Positions 1 through 8,661 are shown, counted from the stretch's first letter. The stretch is 64,000 nt of DNA from Ampullimonas aquatilis (GCF_049675895.1 NZ_CP183835.1:1-64000), one strand, 5' to 3'. The notes: a model not told the origin generated them from the letters alone. Program-made: numbers and translations.

Positions 1-186
1 GGCGTGGCGCTGGTGGCGTTGTTCTTCGCCTGGCGGCGCATCTACCGGCCGTCAGCCGCCTGCAAACCGGGTGAGGTTTGCGCGATTCCCCAAGTGCGAG
101 CTACTTACAAGCTCATTTTCTGGGGCGTGGCCGTGCTGGTTTTGGTCGCGCTCGGATTTCCCTACGTCGTGCCATTTTTCTATTGA
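1..186 (+). CDS. merT: MerT mercuric transport protein, 3' part only
   Basis: This is the C-terminal part of the inner-membrane Hg(II) importer; the 5' end lies outside the window and the frame is open from base 1. The visible 61 residues contain an arginine-rich loop (RRIYRP), the cytoplasmic cysteine pair region (CKPGEVC) and a final hydrophobic helix ending FPYVVPFFY, all typical of MerT. It is followed 15 bp later by merP, the usual mer order. In the family, MerT receives Hg(II) from MerP and passes it to MerA through cysteine pairs. The assignment rests on family recognition plus operon context and is secure. Confidence 0.93.
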   Translation, partial: GVALVALFFAWRRIYRPSAACKPGEVCAIPQVRATYKLIFWGVAVLVLVALGFPYVVPFFY

Positions 187-201
187 TCACAGGAGTTCAC
201 C

Positions 202-477
202 ATGAAAAAGCTGCTTTCCGCCCTTGCCCTCGCTGCCGTTGTTGCCCCCGTGTGGGCCGCCACCCAGACCGTTACGCTGTCCGTACCGGGCATGACCTGC
301 TCGGCCTGTCCGATCACTGTCAAGAAGGCGATTTCCAAGGTCGATGGCGTCAGTAAAGTTGACGTGACCTTCGAGACGCGCGAAGCGGTGGTCACCTTCG
401 ATGATGCCAAGACCAGCGTGCAGAAACTGACCAAGGCTACCGAGGATGCGGGCTACCCATCATCAGTCAAGAACTGA
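202..477 (+). CDS. merP: MerP periplasmic mercury-binding protein
   Basis: This 91-residue protein has a cleavable signal peptide (MKKLLSALALAAVVAPVWA) followed by one heavy-metal-associated domain. The metal site GMTCSAC is seen just after the signal. Family knowledge: MerP binds Hg(II) in the periplasm through the two cysteines and hands it to MerT. A Shine-Dalgarno sequence (caggag) precedes the ATG at 202. The length is that of standard MerP. It lies between merT and merF in an apparently polycistronic mer operon. Confidence 0.96.
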   Translation: MKKLLSALALAAVVAPVWAATQTVTLSVPGMTCSACPITVKKAISKVDGVSKVDVTFETREAVVTFDDAKTSVQKLTKATEDAGYPSSVKN

Positions 478-479
478 TC

Positions 480-725
480 ATGAAAGACCCGAAGACACTG
501 CTGCGGGTCAGCATCATTGGCACAACCCTCGTGGCGCTGTGTTGCTTCACCCCTGTTCTGGTCATTTTGCTCGGTGTGGTCGGCTTGTCCGCGCTGACCG
601 GCTATCTGGACTATGTGCTGCTGCCTGCGCTGGCGATTTTCATCGGCTTGACCATCTACGCCATCCAACGAAAACGCCAAGCCGATGCCTGCTGCACCCC
701 GAAATTCAATGGAGTAAAAAAATGA
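480..725 (+). CDS. merF: MerF mercury transporter
   Basis: This 81-residue protein has two predicted transmembrane helices. Two vicinal cysteine pairs are visible, LCCFTP in the first helix and ACCTP near the C-terminus, the hallmark of MerF. It starts 2 bp after the merP stop, and its TGA overlaps the merA ATG (ATGA at 722-725), so translational coupling is likely. MerF is a second Hg(II) importer beside MerT; it occupies the position that merC takes in Tn21 and is characteristic of Tn5053-type mer operons. Confidence 0.95.
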   Translation: MKDPKTLLRVSIIGTTLVALCCFTPVLVILLGVVGLSALTGYLDYVLLPALAIFIGLTIYAIQRKRQADACCTPKFNGVKK

Positions 726-2368
726 CCGAAATCACCGTGAATGGCATGACCTGCACATCCTGCGCCACCCATGTCAAAGATGCTTTGGAAAAGATTCCCG
801 GCGTGAATGCCGCTGTGGTGTCCTATCCAGAAAGCCGCGCGCAAGTCATGGCAGACACCGCCGTGAGCCACAACCAACTGCTGGCCGCCATCGCCGCATT
901 GGGTTATCAAGGCTCGATCCGGGTTGGTGATTTCAAAGATGAACCAAAAATCCGTGATGCACTTGAGGGCGCCGGTTTGCATATCGCCATCATTGGCAGC
1001 GGCGGGGCCGCGATGGCGGCGGCGCTGAAGGCCGTCGAGCAAGGCGCGACGGTCACGCTGATCGAACGCGGCACCATCGGCGGCACCTGCGTCAATATCG
1101 GCTGTGTGCCGTCCAAGATCATGATCCGCGCTGCCCATATTGCCCATCTGCGCCGGGAAAGTCCGTTCGACGGCGGTATTGCGGCAACTGTGCCTGCGAT
1201 TGACCGCAGCAAACTGCTGGCCCAGCAGCAGGCCCGTGTCGATGAACTGCGGCACGCCAAATACGAAGGCATCCTGGACGGCAATCCAGCCATCACCGTT
1301 TTGCACGGTGAAGCGCGTTTCAAGGACGACCAGAGCCTGGTCGTCCGTTTGAACGAGGGTGGCGAGCGCGAGGTAACGTTCGACCGCTGCCTGGTCGCCA
1401 CCGGTGCCAGTCCGGCCGTGCCGCCGATTCCGGGCCTGAAAGAGTCACCCTACTGGACTTCCACCGAAGCGCTTGTCAGCGACACCATTCCCGCACGCCT
1501 GGCCGTGATCGGTTCGTCGGTGGTGGCGTTGGAACTGGCGCAAGCCTTTGCCCGGCTCGGCAGCCAGGTCACGATCCTGGCACGCAGCACCTTGTTCTTC
1601 CGGGAAGACCCGGCCATCGGCGAGGCCGTGACAGCCGCTTTCCGCGCCGAGGGCATCGAGGTGCTGGAGCACACGCAAGCCAGCCAGGTCGCCCATGTGA
1701 ACGGCGAATTCGTGCTGACCACCGGACACGGTGAATTGCGCGCTGACAAGTTGCTGGTTGCCACCGGTCGGGCACCGAATACGCGCAGCCTCGCGCTGGA
1801 CGCGGCGGGGGTCACTGTCAATGCGCAAGGGGCCATCGTTATCGACCAAGGCATGCGCACGAGCAACCCGAACATCTACGCGGCCGGCGACTGCACCGAC
1901 CAGCCGCAGTTCGTCTACGTGGCAGCGGCCGCCGGCACCCGTGCCGCGATCAACATGACCGGCGGCGACGCAGCCCTCAATCTGACCGCGATGCCGGCAG
2001 TGGTGTTCACCGACCCGCAAGTCGCCACCGTGGGCTACAGCGAGGCGGAAGCGCACCACGATGGCATCGAGACCGACAGTCGCACGCTGACACTCGACAA
2101 CGTTCCGCGAGCGCTTGACAACTTCGACACACGCGGCTTCATCAAGCTGGTCATCGAGGAAGGTAGCGGACGGCTCATCGGCGTGCAGGCGGTGGCCCCG
2201 GAAGCGGGCGAACTGATCCAGACGGCGGTGCTCGCCATCCGCAACCGCATGACGGTGCAGGAACTGGCCGACCAGTTGTTCCCCTACCTGACAATGGTCG
2301 AGGGGTTGAAGCTTGCGGCGCAGACCTTCAACAAGGACGTGAAGCAGCTTTCCTGCTGCGCTGGATAA
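722..2368 (+). CDS. merA: MerA mercuric ion reductase
   Basis: This NADPH- and FAD-dependent flavoprotein reduces Hg(II) to volatile Hg(0) in the cytoplasm. The ATG at 722 was chosen, giving 548 residues, because it overlaps the merF stop and begins exactly at an N-terminal metal-binding domain with GMTCTSC. The core shows the FAD dinucleotide motif GSGGAAMAAA, the redox-active disulfide in GGTCVNIGCVPSK, and the C-terminal mercury-binding pair in KQLSCCAG. The length is close to the usual 547-561 residues. A longer in-frame reading upstream exists but would run through merF and is not credible. Confidence 0.97.
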   Translation: MTEITVNGMTCTSCATHVKDALEKIPGVNAAVVSYPESRAQVMADTAVSHNQLLAAIAALGYQGSIRVGDFKDEPKIRDALEGAGLHIAIIGSGGAAMAAALKAVEQGATVTLIERGTIGGTCVNIGCVPSKIMIRAAHIAHLRRESPFDGGIAATVPAIDRSKLLAQQQARVDELRHAKYEGILDGNPAITVLHGEARFKDDQSLVVRLNEGGEREVTFDRCLVATGASPAVPPIPGLKESPYWTSTEALVSDTIPARLAVIGSSVVALELAQAFARLGSQVTILARSTLFFREDPAIGEAVTAAFRAEGIEVLEHTQASQVAHVNGEFVLTTGHGELRADKLLVATGRAPNTRSLALDAAGVTVNAQGAIVIDQGMRTSNPNIYAAGDCTDQPQFVYVAAAAGTRAAINMTGGDAALNLTAMPAVVFTDPQVATVGYSEAEAHHDGIETDSRTLTLDNVPRALDNFDTRGFIKLVIEEGSGRLIGVQAVAPEAGELIQTAVLAIRNRMTVQELADQLFPYLTMVEGLKLAAQTFNKDVKQLSCCAG

Positions 2369-2384
2369 AAAAAGGAGGTTTTCA

Positions 2385-2749
2385 ATGAGCGCCTACACCG
2401 TGTCCCGGCTGGCCCTTGATGCCGGGGTGAGCGTGCATATCGTGCGCGACTACCTGCTGCGCGGATTGCTGCGTCCGGTGGCGTGCACCCCGGGGGCTAT
2501 GGCCTGTTCGATGATGCCGCCTTGCAACGGCTGTGCTTCGTGCGGGCGGCCTTCGAGGCGGGCATCGGCCTGGACGCGCTGGCGCGGCTGTGCCGGGCGC
2601 TGGATGCTGCGGACGGCGATGAAGCGGCCGCGCAGCTTGCCGTTCTGCGCCAGTTCGTCGAGCGTCGGCGCGAAGCGTTGGCCGATCTGGAGGTGCAGTT
2701 GGCCACCATGCCGACCGAGCCGGCACAGCACGCGGAGAGTCTGCCATGA
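2385..2749 (+). pseudogene. merD: merD, frameshifted (MerR-family co-regulator)
   Basis: The gene starts normally: ATG at 2385 behind a strong aaaggagg, and the protein begins MSAYTVSRLALDAGVSVHIV, a MerR-type helix-turn-helix. After about 35 codons, at a run of five G (2492-2496), the frame shifts. The expected continuation (PGGYGLFDDAALQRLCFVRA) is in another frame and runs to a stop at 2749. One missing G explains this. Read as is, the product is a 203-residue chimera ending at 2996 with no MerD sequence after the shift. MerD acts with MerR at the mer operator and helps switch the operon off, so its loss could prolong mer expression. A sequencing error in the G run is the alternative. Confidence 0.85.
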
Positions 2750-2982
2750 ACAGCCCCGAGCGCTTGCCGTCCGAGACGCACAAACCGATCACCGGCTACC
2801 TGTGGGGCGCGCTGGCCGTGCTCACCTGTCCCTGCCATTTGCCGATTCTCGCCATTGTGCTGGCCGGCACGACGGCCGGCGCGTTCATCGGAGAGTACTG
2901 GGGTATCGCAGCCCTCACGCTGACCGGTTTGTTCGTCCTGTCTGTGACACGACTGCTGCGGGCCTTCAAAGATCGATCATGA
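2746..2982 (+). CDS. merE: MerE membrane protein
   Basis: This 78-residue protein has two hydrophobic segments and the cysteine pair LTCPCHLP in the first. That pattern, the length and the position after merD identify MerE, a broad mercury transporter of the inner membrane. The ATG overlaps the stop of the original merD frame (ATGA at 2746-2749), so ribosomes finishing an intact MerD would normally couple into merE. Because merD is frameshifted, ribosomes now pass this point in another frame and merE translation may be reduced. Confidence 0.92.
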   Translation: MNSPERLPSETHKPITGYLWGALAVLTCPCHLPILAIVLAGTTAGAFIGEYWGIAALTLTGLFVLSVTRLLRAFKDRS

Positions 2983-3034
2983 GCGCTTCCCATTGAGACA
3001 AACCACGCTGTCGCTACGTTGCCTCATGCCGGCA

Positions 3035-3649
3035 TCAAATTCGGCTGAGTAGCTTCTCGCCATCTGGACGTAGCTCACCCTTGGGTGAAACATGCCGATA
3101 CAGGGTCTGCCGCGTGACGCCAAGTTCCTGGCACAGGTCGCCGACCTTGGTCTCTGGCTGACCCATTGCCGCCATCGCCAGCCGCAGCTTGGCGGCGGTC
3201 ATCTTGAACGGCCGGCCGCCTTTCCGCCCGCGCGCGCGGGCCGAGGCTAGGCCGGCAATCGTGCGCTCCGCGATCAACTCGCGCTCGAACTCGGCCAGGG
3301 CGGCGAAGATGCCAAAGACCAGCTTGCCGGCGGCGGTCGTGGTGTCGATGGCCGCGCCGTGCCCGGTTAATACCTTCAAGCCGATGCCGCGCCCAGTCAG
3401 GTCGTGCACGGTGTTGATGAGATGTCGCAGGTCGCGTCCGAGCCGATCCAGTTTCCACACGACCAGTGTGTCGCCAGTTCGCAACGCCTTCAGGCAGCTC
3501 GTCAAGCCGGGCCGATCCTCGCGCATGCCGGATGCCTGGTCCTCGTAAAGATGTACTGGATCGACCCCGGCGGCAATCAGCGCGTCGCGCTGCAAATCGG
3601 TAGCCTGGGAGCCGTCCGCCTTCGATACCCGCATGTAGCCTATCAGCAT
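3035..3649 (-). CDS. tniR: TniR serine resolvase of Tn5053/Tn402-type transposon
   Basis: This 204-residue serine recombinase resolves cointegrates formed by TniABQ. The N-terminal catalytic domain starts MLIGYMRVS with the nucleophilic serine at residue 9 and continues with the LVVWKLDRLGRD block. The C-terminal helix-turn-helix contains LCQELGVTRQTLYRHV. It is transcribed leftward, away from tniQ, and a 28-bp palindrome immediately upstream of its start fits the res site. The gene order mer-tniR-tniQ-tniB-tniA is that of Tn5053. Confidence 0.94.
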   Translation of the reverse strand: MLIGYMRVSKADGSQATDLQRDALIAAGVDPVHLYEDQASGMREDRPGLTSCLKALRTGDTLVVWKLDRLGRDLRHLINTVHDLTGRGIGLKVLTGHGAAIDTTTAAGKLVFGIFAALAEFERELIAERTIAGLASARARGRKGGRPFKMTAAKLRLAMAAMGQPETKVGDLCQELGVTRQTLYRHVSPKGELRPDGEKLLSRI

Positions 3650-3657
3650 GTCGTACC

Positions 3658-3685
3658 TGTCACATATACGTTCGATTATGTGACA
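3658..3685. promoter_or_regulatory. res-like palindrome upstream of tniR
   Basis: The site has two 9-bp arms, TGTCACATA and TATGTGACA, around a 10-bp centre. It lies 9 bp upstream of the tniR start in the only gap between tniR and tniQ. In Tn402/Tn5053 elements the resolution site sits in this interval. A further TGTCACTTAA half-site at about 3718 could be another subsite. The function is inferred from position and symmetry. Confidence 0.7.
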
Positions 3686-3709
3686 GTGTGAGCCAGAAAG
3701 CTCTCGCCG

Positions 3710-4927
3710 TCAAAAACTGTCACTTAACCCGTCATTTAGTCTAAGACCTGCAAACGGCCATTCAGGCTCGTAATGTGACAAAAACTCCGGCGGGATGCCC
3801 TCCTTGGTGAACGTGGCGCGCAAACGTTCCAGGGATTCGGGGTCGCGTCGCCCGTAGGACGCCAGTGTGAACAGCAAGCGGGCCGTCTCCGGGTTGTGTC
3901 GCGCTTCAATGATGGCCTCATCGATGGCCTGGGCTGCTCGTTGCCAGTGGTTGATGGGTTCCGGCTTCGGCACCTTCGCCGGCAGGCCGTTGGTGAAACC
4001 AGTGTACGGCTCCGTCTGAAACAGCGCGGCCTGTTCCCCGCGCGGGATCAGCGCCTTTGACTCGATCAGCGTGATGGCGGTGGCCGCCGCCTCCAGCATC
4101 TGCCACTGCACCGCCGGGGCCAGAATCTCGTAGGGACGCCACAGACTCTGCCCGGCGCGCAGCGGATGGCCGCAGCGCTCCCAGACATGGCGGATGCTCG
4201 CCGAGCAACTGCCGCAGTGCGAGAGCGGCGTGTTCAGCTCATCAAGCAGGGTGCGCAGCAGCCGGAACCACAAGCCGGCGTGGACACGCCGACGCGGCAG
4301 CTCCACAAAACCCGTCGTCAGCGCCTGCCAGGTGCGCCGGTCCATGCAGGCGATTGCGTCATCGGCAGGGCGCGGCGCAGCATCGGCGATTTCCCACTGA
4401 AGATACCGGCCGGGCATGCCCCAGTAGGACTCCAGCCAGCAGCCATGCTGCGGGCAGCTCAGCATCAAGGGGAGCTGCCAGACGAGTAGCACAGCTTGAT
4501 TCGTTGGATCGTTCAGACACTGCGGACACGCCCGGCGAATCGTCTGGCTCGGTAGCCAGGCACGCCAGCGAGTGATGGACCGCACCTTGCGGGTGCGCTT
4601 GGGCAGGAGCACCGCGCATTGGAATGTATAGGTTTCCAAGGCTGCTGGTACCGAATCGTCGAGACTGTCGAGCAGCCACGGCACCCAGCCTGCAAGACTC
4701 ATGCTGCGCAACCGCTCCAGCTCGACGCCACTGCGCTGGCAGAGCGCCGTCAGCAACGACAAGGATGGTGCGGTATCCAGGTCATCAAGTTGGCTGTGAC
4801 CAAGATCGTGGGCCAGCAGCTCGTGCACGTCCATCTGGTAGCAGGCGGCGACCCGGTTGAGCCATGAGGACAGGGCTTCGCCTTCCTTGGGTGCCGGATG
4901 CAGCGGCCAGCGCGGCGCGGACTTCAC
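3710..4927 (-). CDS. tniQ: TniQ transposition target/accessory protein
   Basis: This 405-residue protein belongs to the TniQ family, related to TnsD and Cas-associated TniQ adaptors, and is needed for transposition of Tn5053/Tn402 elements. The N-terminal region (WPLHPAPKEGEALSSWLNRVA) and cysteine/histidine pairs (RACPQCLNDP, LSCPQHGCWL) resembling zinc-binding fingers are visible. Its ATG overlaps the tniB stop by 4 bp, so tniB-tniQ are likely co-translated. The length matches the family. Confidence 0.93.
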   Translation of the reverse strand: MKSAPRWPLHPAPKEGEALSSWLNRVAACYQMDVHELLAHDLGHSQLDDLDTAPSLSLLTALCQRSGVELERLRSMSLAGWVPWLLDSLDDSVPAALETYTFQCAVLLPKRTRKVRSITRWRAWLPSQTIRRACPQCLNDPTNQAVLLVWQLPLMLSCPQHGCWLESYWGMPGRYLQWEIADAAPRPADDAIACMDRRTWQALTTGFVELPRRRVHAGLWFRLLRTLLDELNTPLSHCGSCSASIRHVWERCGHPLRAGQSLWRPYEILAPAVQWQMLEAAATAITLIESKALIPRGEQAALFQTEPYTGFTNGLPAKVPKPEPINHWQRAAQAIDEAIIEARHNPETARLLFTLASYGRRDPESLERLRATFTKEGIPPEFLSHYEPEWPFAGLRLNDGLSDSF

Positions 4928-5841
4928 ATCAGTTCCCGCTCGAACTGTCGCCGCCGCTCACTGGGGCCGATGTAGTCGGCCATGCTGAGCGTGCGGTGGT
5001 TGATCGCTTCCTCGCCACTCTCCACGGCGGCGACGGCCGCCGCCACCAGCAGATGTGCAAGCTCGCCGATGGTGCCTTCGCTCCGGGTGAGCAGGTAGCG
5101 GGCCATGTCCAGCGTGGCAATCGGGGATGGCCGCCGTAGCGGGAGTGACGCCGCGAAGCTGGCCAGCAGCGAGCAGCAGTCCTCATTGGCCTCCCACGGC
5201 GGCAGCAGCATCGGCTCGAAGCGGTTTTCCAACTGATCGTCCGAACGGATGGCCAGGTACGCCTCGCGCGTGCCGACCCCGACCAGGGGGATACGCAGCT
5301 CGTTGCCGAGGAAGCGCAGCAGGTTGAGGAACTCGCGCCGGTTAACGCTGTTGCCAGCCAGTACATTGTGCAGTTCGTCGATCACCAGCATGCGCACGCC
5401 GACCTTGCGCAGCAGGGCCAGCGCCAGTTGCTCCATTTCCGGCAGCCGTGGGCGCGGGCGCAGCGGCGCGCCCATCGCAGCCAGCAGCGCGACATAGAAG
5501 CGGATCACCGATGGCTCTGACGGCATCTGCACGACCAGCACCGGGATATGTTCTTGGTCAGCGTCGGTGCCGACCGGGTGCGCCCGCCGGAATTTCTCGA
5601 CGATCATCGACTTGCCGTTGTTGGTGGGGCCGACCAGCAGCAGGTTTGGCATGCGTTGCTTGTTCGGCCACGCATACAGAGTTTCCAGCCGGTTCAGCGC
5701 CTCGACCGCGCGCGGGTAGCCGATCCAGCGGTCGGCGCGAATGCGCTGGATGCGCTCGTCTGCCGGCAGCCTGGCCAAACCCTGTGCCGCTGGCAGCAGG
5801 TGGGACAGGTCAATGACGGGATATTCGTCCACGGCTACCAC
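4924..5841 (-). CDS. tniB: TniB AAA+ ATPase of Tn5053-type transposon
   Basis: This 305-residue ATP-dependent regulator of transposition is related to TnsC. Walker A is seen as LLVGPTNNGKSMIVEKF and Walker B as MLVIDELHNVLAG. It works with the DDE transposase TniA, probably by selecting target DNA. It overlaps tniA by 7 bp and tniQ by 4 bp, which indicates a tightly coupled leftward operon. No damage is visible. Confidence 0.94.
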   Translation of the reverse strand: MVAVDEYPVIDLSHLLPAAQGLARLPADERIQRIRADRWIGYPRAVEALNRLETLYAWPNKQRMPNLLLVGPTNNGKSMIVEKFRRAHPVGTDADQEHIPVLVVQMPSEPSVIRFYVALLAAMGAPLRPRPRLPEMEQLALALLRKVGVRMLVIDELHNVLAGNSVNRREFLNLLRFLGNELRIPLVGVGTREAYLAIRSDDQLENRFEPMLLPPWEANEDCCSLLASFAASLPLRRPSPIATLDMARYLLTRSEGTIGELAHLLVAAAVAAVESGEEAINHRTLSMADYIGPSERRRQFERELM

Positions 5842-7514
5842 TCCTCGATCTGATCGAACGGTTTGGCCGGCGGCAGGTTGTCTGCCTGCGGGTCAGCCAT
5901 GTCCACATCCGGCGGTATGGGCTTGGCCGGTGGCTCCGACGTCTTGAGGTGCTGGCGGCGATCAGCGTCGCGCCGCGCCTTGCGCGTGGCCTTCTGGGCG
6001 GTGGTCACGATCTCGCGCATCTGCCCGATCATGCGGAACAGCGCCGACTCGTCCACCTGCTCGCGCCCGAGCTGACGCAATTTGGCCAGCGCCTGGCGTT
6101 GTTCCCAGAGGGTGACGGCCGGATGGGACAAGGTGCGGTAGTGGATCTCCAGATAGTGCTGACCTTCCGGTTCCAGTACCCAGATGCGGCTGATGTCGCG
6201 CGGATCGCGCCGGATCAGGAAGGCGGGCAAGCGCTCGCGCCGGGCAATCCACGGCTTGAGGGCGTCGGCGTAGTAGTGGATGTGGTCGATGACAAAGCCG
6301 GTGCGGGTCAGGGTGCGGCGGATCACCGGCAGGAAATCGACCAAAAACGCGGTGGGGCGGGTAACGACGGCCGGGACGCCAACGCGCTCCACGGCCTCGG
6401 CCCAGCGCGCGGCCGGCGGCTGGAGCAGGCCGTTGTGCACGGAGCCGTGATAGGTGCCTACCGCCAACGCGAGCCAGCGCTCCAGCTCGCGCAGCGTCAG
6501 GGTGGCCATCTTCTCGGAATCGTACTCGCCGCGCTGGCCGGGATTGGAGAAGGTCGTCCCCGGTAATTCGTCGTGGATCATCTGCATCGCCGTGCCGATG
6601 ATCCGTTCCACGATGCCGCCGTAGTGCGGCTGGCCTGGTGGGCGATAGTCCAGCCGGATGCCATGCTGTTCGCAGCCACGGCGCAGCGCTTCGCTTTTGA
6701 ACTCGGCCGCGTTGTCCAGATAGAGCAGCCTGGGCTTGCCGCTCATCGGCCAGTCCATTTCCACATTCAGCCCTTCCAGCCAGGGCCGCTTGTCGCAGGC
6801 GGCATGCGCGAGGCATAGGCCGACCGAGACGGCGGACGGCGCTTCCAGCGTGACCACCATGCCGAGTACGCAGCGCGTGAACACGTCGATGGCGAGGGTC
6901 AAATATGGGCGGCCAATCGGTTGCCGGTCGCGCTCGTCGACCACGATCAGGTCGATGACGGTGTGGTCGATCTGCACCTGTTCCAGCGGCATGGTGACTT
7001 CGGGCGGAATGCCACCCGCGCCTTGCAAGGGACGGGCAGCGTCCTGCCCGCCCCGGCTGCGGGCTATTTTCGCCGGATGTAGTCCGGCAATCCGCTGGGC
7101 CACGGTGTTGCGCGCCGGCACCGGCAGCTTCTGGGTTTTGCACGCCTGCGCGACTTCGCGGTGGAACGCCGCCAGGCTGCGTTTCTGCTTGGTCAGGAAG
7201 CGCTTTTGCAGCAGCTCGCGGATGATGCGCTCGACCGGTTCCGGCAAGCGCCCCTTGCCTTTGCCGCCGCCGGATCGGCCGGGCGTCAGGTCTGTTACCA
7301 GGCCAGTACCCTGCCGGGCGCGACGGATCAGGACATATACCTGTCGCCGGGACAGGCCCAGCGCTTGGGCTGCCTCATCGGCGGCTTCATGCCCGACCAC
7401 CTCAAGCGCTGCCAGTGGCCCGATGATTTCCGTCCGGTGCCGGGCTTGCGCCCATGCCTCGTCGGGCAGGGTGGCCACGCCTTGCGCGGCAATCGGTGGA
7501 GTGTCTGATGTCAT
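5835..7514 (-). CDS. tniA: TniA DDE transposase of Tn5053/Tn402 family
   Basis: This 559-residue transposase has an integrase-type catalytic core. Acidic residues lie in QIDHTVIDLIVVDERDR, LYLDNAAEFKSEAL and GGIVERIIGTAMQ. The ATG at 7514 (MTSDTPPIAAQG) was preferred over an upstream in-frame start because it gives the usual TniA length; the longer reading would run into the terminal repeats. An N-terminal helix-turn-helix (AAQALGLSRRQVYVLIRRAR) precedes the core. It lies at the tni end of the element next to the repeats that TniA should bind. Confidence 0.95.
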   Translation of the reverse strand: MTSDTPPIAAQGVATLPDEAWAQARHRTEIIGPLAALEVVGHEAADEAAQALGLSRRQVYVLIRRARQGTGLVTDLTPGRSGGGKGKGRLPEPVERIIRELLQKRFLTKQKRSLAAFHREVAQACKTQKLPVPARNTVAQRIAGLHPAKIARSRGGQDAARPLQGAGGIPPEVTMPLEQVQIDHTVIDLIVVDERDRQPIGRPYLTLAIDVFTRCVLGMVVTLEAPSAVSVGLCLAHAACDKRPWLEGLNVEMDWPMSGKPRLLYLDNAAEFKSEALRRGCEQHGIRLDYRPPGQPHYGGIVERIIGTAMQMIHDELPGTTFSNPGQRGEYDSEKMATLTLRELERWLALAVGTYHGSVHNGLLQPPAARWAEAVERVGVPAVVTRPTAFLVDFLPVIRRTLTRTGFVIDHIHYYADALKPWIARRERLPAFLIRRDPRDISRIWVLEPEGQHYLEIHYRTLSHPAVTLWEQRQALAKLRQLGREQVDESALFRMIGQMREIVTTAQKATRKARRDADRRQHLKTSEPPAKPIPPDVDMADPQADNLPPAKPFDQIEEW

Positions 7515-7529
7515 GCCCAAACCTCGCTT

Positions 7530-7657
7530 TGGTGCACACGAGTATTGAGCATAGTCGAGATTGGTGCAGACGACTCCTGATATTGGGCTGTCAGGAGCCG
7601 TATGCACACCAGGCGTTACATCCAGTCAGATGGTGCGGTCGTCTTCTGAAAACGACA
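7530..7657. repeat. tni-end inverted repeat and TniA-binding 19-mers of the Tn5053-type element
   Basis: The transposon end reads inward from 7657 as TGTCGTTTTCAGAAGACGAC, the Tn402/Tn5053 terminal repeat. Four related 19-bp motifs are present: 7631-7649 (terminal), 7562-7580, 7591-7609 in the opposite orientation, and a degenerate copy at 7530-7548. The shared core is TGGTGCNGNCGNCTYCTGA. Such arrays are the TniA binding sites at the ends of this family. Family members duplicate 5 bp on insertion; the 5 bp outside this end are TTTTT (7658-7662), and the partner copy would lie left of the window. Confidence 0.88.
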
Positions 7658-7709
7658 TTTTTCTTAGTGCCAAGCGCACCTCCTACTGGTGTCGCAATAA
7701 CCCTGGAAT

Positions 7710-7751
7710 TTGACACATCCACCCAAATCATGAATAATAACGATTCTCATT
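7710..7751 (+). promoter_or_regulatory. Promoter with overlapping Fur-box-like site
   Basis: A -35 TTGACA (7710-7715) and a -10 AATAAT (7733-7738) are separated by exactly 17 bp. The -10 is overlapped by AATAATAACGATTCTCATT (7733-7751), which resembles Fur operators. It lies 23 bp upstream of the start of the flavin-cargo operon and 53 bp inside the edge left by the Tn5053-type insertion. Inference: the operon is repressed when iron is plentiful. Confidence 0.72.
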
Positions 7752-7773
7752 AACATCCGAATGGAGAGTTGCC

Positions 7774-8661
7774 TTGAAAGCTGCCCGATCCCTCGTTGCC
7801 CTTGCCGCACTGGCGGGGGCGCTCTCACAGCCGGCGCTTGCCGGCGAATCGCCTTTCGGCTGGATTTACACGGCTGACGTGGCACCTCCTGGCACGAAGG
7901 AGTTCGAGCAGTGGGTCGATGTGCAGACTAAGCAGACCCAAGGTGATTACACCAACGTACGCTTGCGCTCGGAGTTGGAATTCGGCATCACACCGAAGTA
8001 CCAGACCGCGTTCTACCTGAACTCGCGCTTCATCAACGCCTACCGTAACCAGATGGACGGGACAACCGCCGGTCCGAATACCGACATTCCCGACAATTTC
8101 GATCCCACGTCCCGCTACAAGATGAGCCGCGTCGAATCGGTGTCGTGGGAAAACATCTACCAGGTCTCCAACCCGCTCGTGGATCCGATCGGCTTGGCGC
8201 TCTACGTCGAGCCTACTTGGGGACCACGCAACAAGGAGCTGGAGTTCAAGCTCATCCTGCAAAAGAATTTTTTGGATGACCGTCTGATCTGGGCCACGAA
8301 CTTCGTCACGGCGCTTGAGAACAACAAGCGTGGCAGTTCGGTCGAGAAGGCCACTGAGGTGGACTTTCTGACGGGCCTCTCCTATCGATTCATGAACAAC
8401 TGGTCTGCCGGCCTTGAGGCGCGCAATCATCGCGAATTCACCGGCTATGGCTACGGCGTAGCGAATCACTCCGCATGGTTCCTCGGGCCGAACATCCATT
8501 ACGCAACCAAGAGCTGGTGGATGACCGTCGCGTGGCGCACTCAGATGCCTTGGGCCAGCGGATTCCAAGATGACCAAAAAGAGGTTATCAGCGGCGGGCG
8601 TATTTATGGCGACGAGCACACACGCAATCAGTTCATGCTCAAAGTCGGGGTACCGTTCTGA
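7774..8661 (+). CDS. Exported, probably outer-membrane protein of a flavin/iron operon
   Basis: This is a 295-residue protein with a clear signal peptide ending PALAGES. The start is TTG at 7774 behind ggagag; no in-frame ATG fits. The mature part alternates aromatic and polar residues (YQTAFYLNSRFINAY, WWMTVAWRTQMPW) and ends in a hydrophobic strand with terminal phenylalanine (FMLKVGVPF), as outer-membrane beta-barrels do. I think it resembles DUF6662-type proteins but cannot confirm that. It is the first gene behind the Fur-like promoter and overlaps the FMN-binding protein gene by 1 bp. A role in metal or redox chemistry at the cell surface is inference from context only. Confidence 0.75.
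   Translation: MKAARSLVALAALAGALSQPALAGESPFGWIYTADVAPPGTKEFEQWVDVQTKQTQGDYTNVRLRSELEFGITPKYQTAFYLNSRFINAYRNQMDGTTAGPNTDIPDNFDPTSRYKMSRVESVSWENIYQVSNPLVDPIGLALYVEPTWGPRNKELEFKLILQKNFLDDRLIWATNFVTALENNKRGSSVEKATEVDFLTGLSYRFMNNWSAGLEARNHREFTGYGYGVANHSAWFLGPNIHYATKSWWMTVAWRTQMPWASGFQDDQKEVISGGRIYGDEHTRNQFMLKVGVPF

Noticed and set aside
446..721. Upstream extension of merA
   Set aside because: It runs through merF in another frame and lacks mercury-reductase sequence; ATG 722 is coupled to the merF stop.
1445..2059. Antisense frame within merA
   Set aside because: A codon-usage shadow of merA with no independent support.
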